64,000 bases of DNA from positions 434,001-498,000 of the forward strand of contig NZ_WJNH01000002.1 in assembly GCF_009649735.1 (NCBI RefSeq), written 5' to 3'. Positions 27,039 to 35,404 of the stretch are shown here, piece after piece; position 1 is the first letter of the stretch; each line of letters begins with the position of its first letter. A program made the translations under genes and the position numbers. Source of the stretch: Salinibacillus xinjiangensis. Lineage in GTDB: Bacteria; Bacillota; Bacilli; Bacillales; Alkalibacillaceae. A model generated the notes under the pieces. The model saw only the letters and a program-made list of their open reading frames with translations, searched no databases and had not been told where the DNA came from.

Positions 27039-27068
27039 TTGTATCAGTTCGAATTCTTATGGTATAAT
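27039..27068 (+). promoter_or_regulatory. promoter of the antitoxin RNA
   Basis: TTGTAT, 18-bp spacer, extended TGG-TATAAT on the plus strand. The -10 surroundings (TTATGGTATAATA) match those of the toxin promoter on the other strand. Confidence 0.7.
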
Positions 27069-27074
27069 ATACAT

Positions 27075-27214
27075 AGAATTAGAATAATATGAAAAAGACC
27101 ACAGCGAGCACTGTGGTCTATAGGATAAGCGGTTCCCCCAGGGGGGTTCGGCTACTCATAGTGAATAGACCTCACCCTAATAACTTTGTCGGGCTAATAG
27201 GGGGGTCTATTTTT
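27075..27214 (+). ncRNA. predicted antisense antitoxin RNA (SR4/RatA-like)
   Basis: Predicted ~140-nt RNA from the promoter at 27039-27068 to a terminator at 27164-27214 (AATAGACC/GGTCTATT stem, then TTTT). It runs opposite the 3' part of the toxin mRNA and would overlap it by roughly 120 nt, the layout of BsrG/SR4 and TxpA/RatA. Ends are estimates. Confidence 0.7.
27091..27120 (-). terminator. terminator of the toxin mRNA
   Basis: AGACCACAG / CTGTGGTCT 9-bp stem with a 6-nt loop, followed on the minus strand by TTTTTC. Confidence 0.85.
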
Positions 27215-27320
27215 CATGTCGATCGTGTTTGATTAACGTCACAATCAACGTGAGCAATCCGATAAGAAAGGTGCCAAATGCGAACAACACCATAAGCGTC
27301 TCAAATATGCTCAGAGGCAT
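27207..27320 (-). CDS. type I toxin, holin-like small hydrophobic peptide (TxpA/BsrG family)
   Basis: 37 aa: a single membrane segment (FGTFLIGLLTLIVTLI) after the family start SIFETLMVLFA and a charged end KHDRHEK. The ATG at 27320 is only about two bases from the GGGGGTG site; the position that matches family starts is a CTG at 27314, so translation may begin there. The leader holds AACCCC, which can pair with AGGGGGT and hide the ribosome binding site. Membrane-damaging toxin by family; held in check by the antisense RNA. Confidence 0.85.
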   Translation of the reverse strand: MPLSIFETLMVLFAFGTFLIGLLTLIVTLIKHDRHEK

Positions 27321-27377
27321 CACCCCCTTTCATCGGGGTTGAGCCGACCCACCCTAAAAGAACGTTATCCTTATTTT

Positions 27378-27407
27378 ATTATACCATAAAAGGTTGGACA
27401 AGAACAA
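27378..27407 (-). promoter_or_regulatory. promoter of the toxin mRNA
   Basis: TTGTTC (27402-27407), 18-bp spacer, extended TGG-TATAAT (27378-27383) on the minus strand, about 50 bases upstream of the toxin start. Confidence 0.75.
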
Positions 27408-27481
27408 ATGTTCGTTTGTGCAGCATGGTCGGGCGTTGATGATATGTCGCGAGAATTTGGCGTGGGGGGCCGTGGCGTGGA

Positions 27482-27653
27482 TGCTGAAGATTGTGTCGAG
27501 GATGCTGAAGTTTATGGTGATTCTGCTAAAGATTATAAAATTATGATGAAGTTTTGAATAAATGCTGAAGTTAGGCTCCCACTCGCTAAAGAATGGAATG
27601 AACCTGCTGAAATATAGAAGGGTTATGCTGAAGTGAGAACGGGAAATGCTGAA
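27482..27653 (+). repeat. 21-bp periodic array A (core TGCTGAA)
   Basis: The core TGCTGAA or a one-base variant occurs at 27482, 27503, 27524, 27544, 27563, 27584, 27605, 27626 and 27647: spacings 21, 21, 20, 19, 21, 21, 21, 21. The 14 bases between cores are not conserved. On the left lies a G-rich stretch (C-rich on the minus strand). The right end touches a broken P-type ATPase gene. Confidence 0.9.
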
Positions 27654-27659
27654 CCGCTT

Positions 27660-27980
27660 TCATTAGCGCCATCCATTAATGTTTTTAAGATAGAGCGAGT
27701 TTTTTCTAATGTGCGTGCCTTTAAATAAGCTCCAAATAGAAATAAAAATGTAACAGCTGCCGATTTCTCTATCTAATCTTGCTCGATAAAACAGGATAGC
27801 CTAATTTTTCGACGATTTCTCCTAAATCCTCTGCAGTTACCGCAGATTCATCAAAGTTTACTAGAATTAAAGAGTACCTTTGCCTCCTGAACAGCTGACT
27901 GCTTGCTTAAGGCTCCTTCTATTTTTTTAATGCATGACGGACGAGTTAATTCTTCTAATTGAATTTTCACTGTCTTTCAT
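27660..27980 (-). pseudogene. remnant of a heavy-metal P1B-type ATPase
   Basis: From the right, VKIQLEELTRPSCIKKIEGALSK... is the start of a heavy-metal-associated (HMA) domain; after FNSSK the frame shifts and goes on as VNFDESAVTAEDLGEIVEKLGYPVL. A third frame then gives FLFLFGAYLKARTLEKTR, the block after the second/third membrane helix of zinc/copper P-type ATPases. The metal-binding CxxC is R-P-S-C. Membrane helices 1-2 and everything after KTLMD are gone. A deleted relic. Confidence 0.75.
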
Positions 27981-28061
27981 ATTTGATCTATCCTTTTCTT
28001 TTTCTATCTTGATTTTAAGGGGAGATGGGAGAAAGTTCTTTGACATGCATCAATAGAAACA

Positions 28062-28101
28062 TAAAAATTGGGCTATACCTAAATGAATTAGGTATAGCCC
28101 T
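28062..28101 (-). terminator. terminator of the C45 acyltransferase gene
   Basis: GGGCTATACCT / AGGTATAGCCC 11-bp stem followed on the minus strand by AATTTTTA. Confidence 0.85.
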
Positions 28102-28110
28102 ATCATGTGA

Positions 28111-29172
28111 TTATCGAAACCAAACCGCATTCTCATCCATATGTACAAACGGAATATCAGTATCAATCTCACCTTTAATTCGGTCTTGCTCAATATTTTT
28201 GCCATCCAGCCATGCCGCAAAATCAAACTCGACTGGTTCTTGATCTCCTCCCAGCACAAACCAACCCTTCATTTCTTGCGGAAAGTAGGCTGAGGTATGA
28301 ATGGTACCTGCCCAGCTTTTGTAATCATTAGAAAATACACCTTTATCCGAATCATTCATGAAACGAAAAGCATCATAAGCCTCTGAAAACATAGCTTGAT
28401 GCTTTTGTATATTTTCCATTCTGCGATAGGAATCAACAAGATGATTGCGGTTTTCTTTTTTCATGATTTCAAAATGATTGGTGCAAACATTGGACTGTCT
28501 TACTTCCACACCACGTGGTGATGCCTCGACAACATAGGTTTCACCGCTTTGGTCATATACGATATAGCTAAAGGAATGGCGATGGGGAATCTCCTTCAGC
28601 ATCTCAACGGCTTCCTCAACATTGGCACAGGTCTCTAAAATGATTCGGCCAATCATACAACAAATAAACCCATCACCAGGCTTTTTTCGGTGCATAAAAT
28701 TGTAGCCAAGGACAAGCCCCTTCTCGTTCATTCCATCTGACCTTCCCGTGATCCGTTGAGAGGGGCCCATGATGGCATAGCCTCGATCTGTTGGTTGATA
28801 TAAAACATAACGTCCTTCATAGGTTTTCGGATGATAATCATAGTTTCGAATAAAATAATTGTCCCCGGTCACAATCGAACAGCCTGATTTGACATATTTG
28901 ACCCGATATCCACCAAACTCTTTTAATACCCGGTCCACCGGCCAATCTAGTGCATCCCTTAGTCCCTCAAGCTCATCCCAAATGCCAGGGGCAAATTTGG
29001 TTATGACCTCTTTGGTTTCTTGTACGTTAATAAAGAAACGAGGCTTTCTCACCTTCCATTGTCGTTCTCGGTTTTTTAGAATCAATGAGTTTTTCAACTC
29101 TTCTCCTTGCTTATAGCCAAAATCATAATGAGTACCACGGAACTGCAAGATATCACTATGTACTGATTTCAT
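28111..29172 (-). CDS. C45-family autoproteolytic acyltransferase/hydrolase (penicillin acyl-transferase-like)
   Basis: 353 aa. An Ntn-hydrolase fold of the C45 / acyl-CoA:6-aminopenicillanate acyltransferase type. SGCSIVTGDNYFIRNYD around residue 98 holds the cysteine that would become the new N-terminal nucleophile after self-cleavage; GRSDGMNEKGLVLGYN is the conserved oxyanion block. Physiological substrate unknown (amide or acyl bond). AGAGGG site, own terminator. Confidence 0.8.
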   Translation of the reverse strand: MKSVHSDILQFRGTHYDFGYKQGEELKNSLILKNRERQWKVRKPRFFINVQETKEVITKFAPGIWDELEGLRDALDWPVDRVLKEFGGYRVKYVKSGCSIVTGDNYFIRNYDYHPKTYEGRYVLYQPTDRGYAIMGPSQRITGRSDGMNEKGLVLGYNFMHRKKPGDGFICCMIGRIILETCANVEEAVEMLKEIPHRHSFSYIVYDQSGETYVVEASPRGVEVRQSNVCTNHFEIMKKENRNHLVDSYRRMENIQKHQAMFSEAYDAFRFMNDSDKGVFSNDYKSWAGTIHTSAYFPQEMKGWFVLGGDQEPVEFDFAAWLDGKNIEQDRIKGEIDTDIPFVHMDENAVWFR

Positions 29173-29238
29173 GATTGATCCCTCTTTTGCTGAAATAATG
29201 GTATTTATAATGTTAACTGAATTAATTGTGAAAAGAAA

Positions 29239-29278
29239 GATTAAAAAAGCCCGCCCACCACAAATGGTAGACAGGCAT
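29239..29278 (-). terminator. terminator of the ferredoxin gene
   Basis: Twelve-base stem with several G-U pairs (GCCTGTCTACCA / TGGTGGGCGGGC), then TTTTTT on the minus strand. Confidence 0.75.
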
Positions 29279-29291
29279 CTTATGTATCTCT

Positions 29292-29528
29292 TTATCTCTC
29301 AAAAAATTCTTTTGCCTTCTGGAGATATGGGATATCTTCATCAAGCATGTCGTCCTCGTGATAGATGGCATCCACTGGGCATACCGCTTCGCAGGCTCCA
29401 CAGTCAATACAAATATCAGGATCGATATAGAATTGATCTTTACCTTCTTCTATACAGTCAACCGGGCAAACGTCCACACATTCCCCAGCCTTTTCGTCCT
29501 TACATGGTGCTGTTATCACAAAAGCCAT
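29292..29528 (-). CDS. fdxA: 7Fe-type ferredoxin
   Basis: 78 aa, two cluster sites: C-x7-C-x3-C-P (PCKDEKAGECVDVCPVDCI) and CIDCGACEAVCPVDAI, the 3Fe-4S/4Fe-4S pattern. The acidic tail HEDDMLDEDIP is typical. A soluble low-potential electron carrier. ATG at 29528 preferred over the GTG nine bases earlier, by spacing to GGGAG. Confidence 0.88.
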   Translation of the reverse strand: MAFVITAPCKDEKAGECVDVCPVDCIEEGKDQFYIDPDICIDCGACEAVCPVDAIYHEDDMLDEDIPYLQKAKEFFER

Positions 29529-29621
29529 TCCATTCACTCCCTATCTATGAAGTTATCTAATCTTGACGTATCCATACCGTTTAAAAATATCACTGAACTT
29601 GACTCATATCAACTATGATGC

Positions 29622-30098
29622 CTATTTTCTTTTTGGAAAAACGGTAATCATTTTCCCAATTAACACATAAAGGATGATGATAGGAATTACGTTCACAAGC
29701 CCATTCGTACCCACATTGTGCTTTAAAAGTGTATATAGAATTAATGGTATGGTCAGTGCAAACGTTGTCATTTTCCAAAGCTGCTGATAAATAAGCTTTC
29801 GATTGAATATCATTTTGAGAAGATAGGAACCCAACGCTAAAAGCGAAATTCCGGCTACAGACAAAAAAATGATCAAAAATGGATACATAACCACTAATTG
29901 CAGGATATACATGCTTCGCGGGATATCGGTGTTTCCCTCAAAATGAATCACTGACTGAATGACATCAGGTAAAAATAACAGAAACAATAGAATGACGATA
30001 TACGTAATCGTATTACGCATACTCACTCGATTTAGTCGAAATAATGCTTCTTTCTTAGGTAACAAAAAGCTATTTTTTAAAGAAACGAAAAATTCCAC
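29622..30098 (-). CDS. DUF1189-like membrane protein
   Basis: 158 aa with four membrane segments. The N-terminal FFVSLKNSFLLPKKEALFRLNR followed by a first span resembles the DUF1189 family of Bacillus, but shorter than usual (about 250 aa). Function unknown. GTG start behind GGGAGGGG. Confidence 0.5.
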   Translation of the reverse strand: MEFFVSLKNSFLLPKKEALFRLNRVSMRNTITYIVILLFLLFLPDVIQSVIHFEGNTDIPRSMYILQLVVMYPFLIIFLSVAGISLLALGSYLLKMIFNRKLIYQQLWKMTTFALTIPLILYTLLKHNVGTNGLVNVIPIIILYVLIGKMITVFPKRK

Positions 30099-30144
30099 TT
30101 CTGGCCCCTCCCAACAAGGCGATCAACTCTATTTTACCTATAAA

Positions 30145-30173
30145 TAAGGTGCCTGTCACTGAACAGGCACCTC
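30145..30173 (-). terminator. terminator of the GGDEF operon
   Basis: AGGTGCCTGT / ACAGGCACCT 10-bp stem followed by TTATTTAT on the minus strand. Confidence 0.7.
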
Positions 30174-30179
30174 AATTTG

Positions 30180-31895
30180 TTATTTCCGTTGAAAAAGTCG
30201 CTTAAGACCTTGCTTTGGTGTAGGAAAAGCGTTCATTTCGGTATACTCGGAATAAGCGTTTTTCCCTTTCTTTTTGGATTCGTATAACGCTTGGTCTGCC
30301 TCCTTCATAAGGGCATCTCTCGTTTTATCCGTTGATGAATAATAGGATATCCCAATACTAGTTGTAATTGAAAGCTTACGGTCACCTATGGTCATGGGTT
30401 CATCCATTTTATTTAGTATACGCTGAGCAATGCTTCTCGCATCGCCTTTCTCCTCAAGCTCAGGTAACACAATCTGGAATTCATCTCCACCCATCCTCGA
30501 CACTGTATCCGTATTCCGTACACAGCCCCTGATCCGCTCAGCAAACTCCTTTAAAACCTCATCCCCAACATCATGGCCATACATGTCATTCAGACTCTTA
30601 AAGTCATCACAATCTAAAATAAATAATCCGGTTATATTCCCTTTACGATTGGATAGATTCATAGCAATTTCAACCTGTTGTTCAAAAAAGGTTCGGTTAG
30701 GTAGACCTGTTAGTTCATCAAATAAAGCCATCGTCGCCAACTCTTGTTCTTTTTCTTTACGCTCGGTAATATCACGGGATACGATAACAACTTGTTCAAC
30801 TTCTCCCTTAGCGTTTACGACAGGTCCAGCCTTTGCATGGACCCAAATAAATTCACCATTTTTGTTTAATCGACGATAATCAATTTCGCGTGCTTCCTTT
30901 GACTCCATAATTTGTGTGAAAAAGTTTTCAACTGCAGCCATATCCTCTAAGTGAACAAAAGAAAGAAAGGATTTGCCGAGAAAGAAGCTTGGTTCAATAT
31001 CGAGAATTTGTTTATGTGAAGGTGAAGCATACTCAATCTTCCCATTTTTATCGATGATCCTAATAAGGTCATTAGAATTTTCGACAATGAGACGATAACG
31101 ATTTTCGGCCTCTGTCAATTGGTCTCGAAGCTTTTCTATGTTTGCTACATCCTTATAAACGGCAATTCCACCCTTCATCTCGCCATCTTCCATAATCGGT
31201 GCGTAGGAGGATAACACACGGATAGTTTTCCTCTGCTTTGTCTTATGCTCTGATTGGTGAGCTTCGATGACTTCTCCCTGTTTTAATCGCCTTAAAATGG
31301 ATTCGAATTCTTCCTGTTCTTTTGGAGTAAGTATGCTTGCGTTTGGGTCTGATTGCAATTCTTCCATCGTCCATCCAAACATGTTAATGAAACTAGGATT
31401 TACCGTTAAGTAATCTCCGTTTTCATCAAAGGAAAAGACGGCATCGGCAACGTGATGAAAAAGTTGTTCAAGCTCCTCCTTCGTTCGTCTTAGCTCCTTT
31501 TCTCTTTGCTTCCTCTCTGTAATATCACTAGTCACAGCAATAATATGCTCACAGTTCCCCTCATCATCAAAGATGGGAGTTACCTTAGATTCAACCCAAA
31601 ATTTTTTGTCCGTATCTTCAGGAAAAGCAAGCCTACTCTCATAGATTAAACTGTCTTTTGTTTCAATCGCTTCTTGGTATTTTTCTACAATGGTTTTAGC
31701 TGATGAAGACGGCATTAAGTCTTCTACTTTTTTACCACTATAATTTGTTGGATAGTGAAGAAGTTCAATTGCCTTTTGGTTCACTGTCACATAACGAAAG
31801 GAACCATCATCCTCAACCGAAATTAAAAACACCATATCCGAAATACTATTAAAAATTAAATCTAAATGTTTAATATTCCTAAGTTTTTCAAACAT
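30180..31895 (-). CDS. diguanylate cyclase with three PAS domains
   Basis: 571 aa. Three PAS/PAC modules (about residues 10-130, 140-265, 270-395), each ended by SDITERK- or DITERK-like linkers, then a GGDEF domain. The active site RMGGDEF is intact, and RNTD five residues before it is the inhibitory c-di-GMP site, so a working, feedback-controlled cyclase is expected. Cytoplasmic, no membrane span. ATG at 31895 follows GGGGAG by 7 bases. Last gene of the EAL-Spo0E-FapA unit. Confidence 0.92.
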   Translation of the reverse strand: MFEKLRNIKHLDLIFNSISDMVFLISVEDDGSFRYVTVNQKAIELLHYPTNYSGKKVEDLMPSSSAKTIVEKYQEAIETKDSLIYESRLAFPEDTDKKFWVESKVTPIFDDEGNCEHIIAVTSDITERKQREKELRRTKEELEQLFHHVADAVFSFDENGDYLTVNPSFINMFGWTMEELQSDPNASILTPKEQEEFESILRRLKQGEVIEAHQSEHKTKQRKTIRVLSSYAPIMEDGEMKGGIAVYKDVANIEKLRDQLTEAENRYRLIVENSNDLIRIIDKNGKIEYASPSHKQILDIEPSFFLGKSFLSFVHLEDMAAVENFFTQIMESKEAREIDYRRLNKNGEFIWVHAKAGPVVNAKGEVEQVVIVSRDITERKEKEQELATMALFDELTGLPNRTFFEQQVEIAMNLSNRKGNITGLFILDCDDFKSLNDMYGHDVGDEVLKEFAERIRGCVRNTDTVSRMGGDEFQIVLPELEEKGDARSIAQRILNKMDEPMTIGDRKLSITTSIGISYYSSTDKTRDALMKEADQALYESKKKGKNAYSEYTEMNAFPTPKQGLKRLFQRK

Positions 31896-31938
31896 CTCAA
31901 GACTCCCCAATTATTAATGTTTATCTTTTACACTACTG

Positions 31939-33909
31939 TTAGTGAAGTACCAGTCGGTCGTTTTCATTTAGATGTGCTTTAATTTGAAACTGATTTGACT
32001 TTAAGGTATGTTGCACATTGCCTATTTTCAAGACCGTACCTTCCCACGCTTCCCCGATGATTATTTTTTGATCATGGGGAACTGAAATGACGGTTTTCGC
32101 CCCACTTTCAGATCCCACTTCATTGACGTTGACCCCGAGACGACCGTAAACCTCTCCCCCACGAACCATTCCTGCCACCTTTAGCTCTCCTCCAGCATGG
32201 ATTTTCGTTTGAACACTGCCATGTCCAATAATATGAATATCCCCACTGCAGTAAAGGACGCTGTTCGATACATCTGAGATCGTAATGTAGGAATGAGGCT
32301 CCATTGGTAATTGTGACAGTTGATGTAATTGGTTCATTTTATCTGCTAACGCTGTCAGTTTTTCCATCGTTACGACCTGGTTAGATAGAGAAAGAAATAT
32401 TTGATTTAGAGAAACAGATATGAAAGACCAATTTTCATGACCTAGGTATTTTTCACCCTTTGCCACAACTGCTTGATATTTTCTAGCTAATGGTAGGAAA
32501 CTTTTAAACTTCTTCTCCAATAAAAGGCTAATGATCGGCTGTAGCCCATATATGGATAAATCCTGTGTGTAGCTTCCCTCATTGATTTGCTTAATCATGT
32601 TTACCATTTTTTCTAATTGTTCTTGTAAAATTCCTAGTAAATGACCTAATTCGGCTATAAAGATATTATTTTTGCCAGCAGCTAATTTAGCTCCCACTAC
32701 ATTCCCTCTAGCTACGATTGAGTGAGAGGTATTAACTGTTGCTTGTTTAATGGATTTGTGAACATAAATATCGCCGCCAGCCTCGACGTACATATGGTCA
32801 TTGACGGCCCCTACAATTTCCACATCACCGTTAAAGCGAATATTTCCAGAGGTTAAATCGACATTTCCGTGATGAATAATTTTTGGTATGATCTCCGCTT
32901 TTATCCGCTGTCCTCTTTGCTCTATCGAAGGCCGCCCCGACTCTGTGGCGACTAATTTACCGTCCACTTCTACTACTCCACGTCCTAACAGCAATTGGAT
33001 AGGAAATGTACGCTTAGGCGCGATTGGCTCATTCGTGACTGTAATACCTGGTTTTTCAGTAGTTGGAGGATGGACGTGAGCGATGATTCTCCCTTTTTCA
33101 ACTGTAGGAATAAAGGTCGTTTCTCTAAAATCCACTCTTCCCGATTCATCCTCTACTAAGCCATTTCTTGTATCTATATCTACCTTTATTTCTAGCCAGC
33201 CATGATTGCCCTGCTCTACTTGTTTACCTTTAGCGATTACGTATTTACCCTTTGTGGTCGTTTGTAAAGCATTAATAATTTCTCCGTGAACAATTCCATA
33301 TGTGACATGTAGATCCTTTAATTTTCCTACTACTTGTTCATATGTTAGGGTGTTATGAACTTCCTGTGTCTCTTCTAGGGTGAGGGAAATATGCTCAGCA
33401 GGCTCTACGTCTTTCACTTTACGTTTCATTAAATAGCCTGGTTCAACTTCTAAGACAGCTTCCACTTTATCTTGATCAAGGGTAATTTTCCAATTGGTTT
33501 CTTGCTCTAAACTATTCTCCTCTATTTTAACCTGTAGCTGGTCCTTTTCCGAAATAATTGTACTGTTATCTTTTACCACCTGCTGATTTTTCATTAACTG
33601 TATACCAGTCCCAATGGAAACCGTTGAATAATGAGAGTTAGAATCTCGAACAAAAATTTGATTGTTTTTTACCCATGCCTTGCCATTTAAGTTCGGGTCC
33701 GTGGAGTCCTGCTGTCCTAAGGGAAGGATTGTAGAGTTACTTTTTGTAGGCTTTCTTTTTAATTTCACAACTGCTTGCCTTCTTCCTAACCCCACAAATC
33801 CATTCGATTCTTCCTGCAAAACCTCAATTTTCACTTCACTTCGTGGAACCTGTAAAGATTTCAAACCCAAATGGATTGCTTCATCCCTTATTTTTCCCTT
33901 TAAAAACAT
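31939..33909 (-). CDS. FapA (DUF342) family protein with Jag-N domain
   Basis: 656 aa. N-terminal Jag-like domain (IRDEAIHLGLKSLQVPRSEVKIEVLQ) followed by a DUF342 beta-helix (IRFNGDVEIVGAVNDHMYVEAGGDIYVHKSI, GHGSVQTKIHAGGELKVAG) with a helical insert at about 440-545. FapA/DUF342 proteins are thought to polymerise; the exact role is unknown. Ribosome site GGGGG lies far (about 17 bases) from the only possible ATG. Confidence 0.8.
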   Translation of the reverse strand: MFLKGKIRDEAIHLGLKSLQVPRSEVKIEVLQEESNGFVGLGRRQAVVKLKRKPTKSNSTILPLGQQDSTDPNLNGKAWVKNNQIFVRDSNSHYSTVSIGTGIQLMKNQQVVKDNSTIISEKDQLQVKIEENSLEQETNWKITLDQDKVEAVLEVEPGYLMKRKVKDVEPAEHISLTLEETQEVHNTLTYEQVVGKLKDLHVTYGIVHGEIINALQTTTKGKYVIAKGKQVEQGNHGWLEIKVDIDTRNGLVEDESGRVDFRETTFIPTVEKGRIIAHVHPPTTEKPGITVTNEPIAPKRTFPIQLLLGRGVVEVDGKLVATESGRPSIEQRGQRIKAEIIPKIIHHGNVDLTSGNIRFNGDVEIVGAVNDHMYVEAGGDIYVHKSIKQATVNTSHSIVARGNVVGAKLAAGKNNIFIAELGHLLGILQEQLEKMVNMIKQINEGSYTQDLSIYGLQPIISLLLEKKFKSFLPLARKYQAVVAKGEKYLGHENWSFISVSLNQIFLSLSNQVVTMEKLTALADKMNQLHQLSQLPMEPHSYITISDVSNSVLYCSGDIHIIGHGSVQTKIHAGGELKVAGMVRGGEVYGRLGVNVNEVGSESGAKTVISVPHDQKIIIGEAWEGTVLKIGNVQHTLKSNQFQIKAHLNENDRLVLH

Positions 33910-33947
33910 TACTTGGCATAATTCTTCCCCCTAGAATGAGACATCAA

Positions 33948-34118
33948 TTAATATTTTTGTACCTTTGAATAAATGTTTAGGAGTCGGTCAAGTTCTTGGC
34001 TGATGGCAACAATTTTTTCTCCTGTTAAATGATCGGTTTTATATAAGGAATAGAGTTCCTTCCGTTTATCCTCTATACACTTCTTTATTTTCCATTGTGT
34101 AAGGTCTGATATTTTCAT
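33948..34118 (-). CDS. Spo0E-family aspartyl-phosphate phosphatase
   Basis: 56 aa. IEDKRKELYSLYK, then SQELDRLLNIYSK, which is the Spo0E signature (SQELD-x-L-I/L-N-x-Y). These small proteins dephosphorylate Spo0A~P and hold back sporulation. AAGGTGG 9 bases before the ATG. 38 bases before fapA and within the EAL-to-GGDEF operon, so c-di-GMP control and sporulation control are transcriptionally linked here. Confidence 0.88.
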   Translation of the reverse strand: MKISDLTQWKIKKCIEDKRKELYSLYKTDHLTGEKIVAISQELDRLLNIYSKVQKY

Positions 34119-34165
34119 GGTCCTATTCCACCTTCCTAGTAGAATGATTTAATAGGAAACCGTTC

Positions 34166-34417
34166 CTATTTTTTGAGTTGAATGACTGAAATCGTAGGAC
34201 GCTTATATTTACAATACATTTGTCCATTGGAATAGATAGGATATAGCAATACATATCTCGTTAATTTTTTCATGAATGGATCCTGTCTTGTATCGGCATA
34301 AAACACGCTTACCCATCTTGAATTTCTGTCTAAGGTGTTAAGTCGATGAATATTTACTAGAGTATGAATGAGGGCTAAAGCCTCCTCATAATCCTCCAAT
34401 TGTAATGGGTATATCAT
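34166..34417 (-). CDS. small protein of unknown function
   Basis: 83 aa, LEDYEEALALIHTLVNIHRLNTLDR then a more basic C-terminus ending in IQLKK. No family recognised. It starts 16 bases after the EAL gene and ends 47 bases before spo0E, so it is part of the same operon. Confidence 0.55.
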   Translation of the reverse strand: MIYPLQLEDYEEALALIHTLVNIHRLNTLDRNSRWVSVFYADTRQDPFMKKLTRYVLLYPIYSNGQMYCKYKRPTISVIQLKK

Positions 34418-34433
34418 CTAGTCCTCTCCTTTA

Positions 34434-35234
34434 CTAATGTGTAGCTATTTGTTCATTTTCAATTATTTGTCTTATCTGGTTTGTCTGTAACGGTTTATAA
34501 AAGTAGTAACCTTGAAACAAATGGCATCCCTTTTCTTTTAAAAAGGTATACTGAAGTTCTGTTTCTACTCCCTCAGCCACTACATCCATGTTTAACGTCC
34601 CAGCTAGTGATATGATGGTTGAAAGAATCGCTTTGGCTTTTCCATCTTCTGGATTTAAATTCATCACAAATGATTTATCTATTTTCAGGCGATCAACCGG
34701 TAATTGATGGAGATATTGTAAGGAAGAATATCCAGTCCCAAAATCATCTACAGCAATACTCAGACCTAAATCCTTCAATTGGTGGAGCTTCTTAATGCTA
34801 TCTTCTATATCAAATACATTTAGGTTCTCAGTGATTTCGATTTGTAGACAACTCGGATGCAATTTTGTCTCTGTAAGTACTTTTTTAATAGTGGAAATAA
34901 ACTGACCATCTGTTAATTGCGCTGGTGAAATGTTAATATGTAAGCTCATCGTTGGATAGTCTTCTTGAATGGTCTTGGTAAAATGGCATGCTTCCTGTAA
35001 AATCCATTTCCCTAGCTCAAAGATCAGATCATTTTCTTCAGCCATCTTTATAATCTGTTCAGGTGATATAAAATGATACCTAGGATGTTTCCATCGTAGA
35101 AGCGCTTCAATAGCCACCATTTCTTCGTTACTATTAAGAATAGGTTGATAGACTAAATACAATTCCTCAGCCTTCATGGCACTGCGTAAATCATTGATTA
35201 GCTTTTGATCCTCGCCCATACGATATAAATACAT
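34434..35234 (-). CDS. EAL-domain c-di-GMP phosphodiesterase
   Basis: 266 aa, a stand-alone EAL domain. All metal and catalytic residues seem present: EALLRW, HINISPAQL, IEITEN, VDDFGTGYSSL, LKIDKSF, AEGVETELQ, and the final QGYYFYKPL. It should linearise c-di-GMP. First gene of the operon; a short, sensor-less N-terminus. The opposed GGDEF enzyme is the last gene of the same run. Confidence 0.92.
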   Translation of the reverse strand: MYLYRMGEDQKLINDLRSAMKAEELYLVYQPILNSNEEMVAIEALLRWKHPRYHFISPEQIIKMAEENDLIFELGKWILQEACHFTKTIQEDYPTMSLHINISPAQLTDGQFISTIKKVLTETKLHPSCLQIEITENLNVFDIEDSIKKLHQLKDLGLSIAVDDFGTGYSSLQYLHQLPVDRLKIDKSFVMNLNPEDGKAKAILSTIISLAGTLNMDVVAEGVETELQYTFLKEKGCHLFQGYYFYKPLQTNQIRQIIENEQIATH

Positions 35235-35360
35235 AAACTCACCACTTCCGTCCGTTGTTTGATTTGATGAGTTTATTTTGCCTGATATTGGTTGTCTTTC
35301 CTATCACCCATCGTTCTTATGTTTTGCTATTTTTGGATAATAGGAGTAGATTCCTATAGG

Positions 35361-35402
35361 CAAAAAAAGAACCTATCCTTTTAAATGAAGGATAGGTTCT
35401 TT
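35361..35402 (-). terminator. terminator of the GAF-LuxR gene
   Basis: AGAACCTATCCTT / AAGGATAGGTTCT 13-bp stem followed by seven T on the minus strand. Confidence 0.9.
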
Positions 35403-35404
35403 AC

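Noticed and set aside
27482-27653. Coding repeat with a seven-residue unit
   Set aside because: 21 bp equals seven codons, but spacing slips to 19-20 bp and stop codons occur in every frame across the array.
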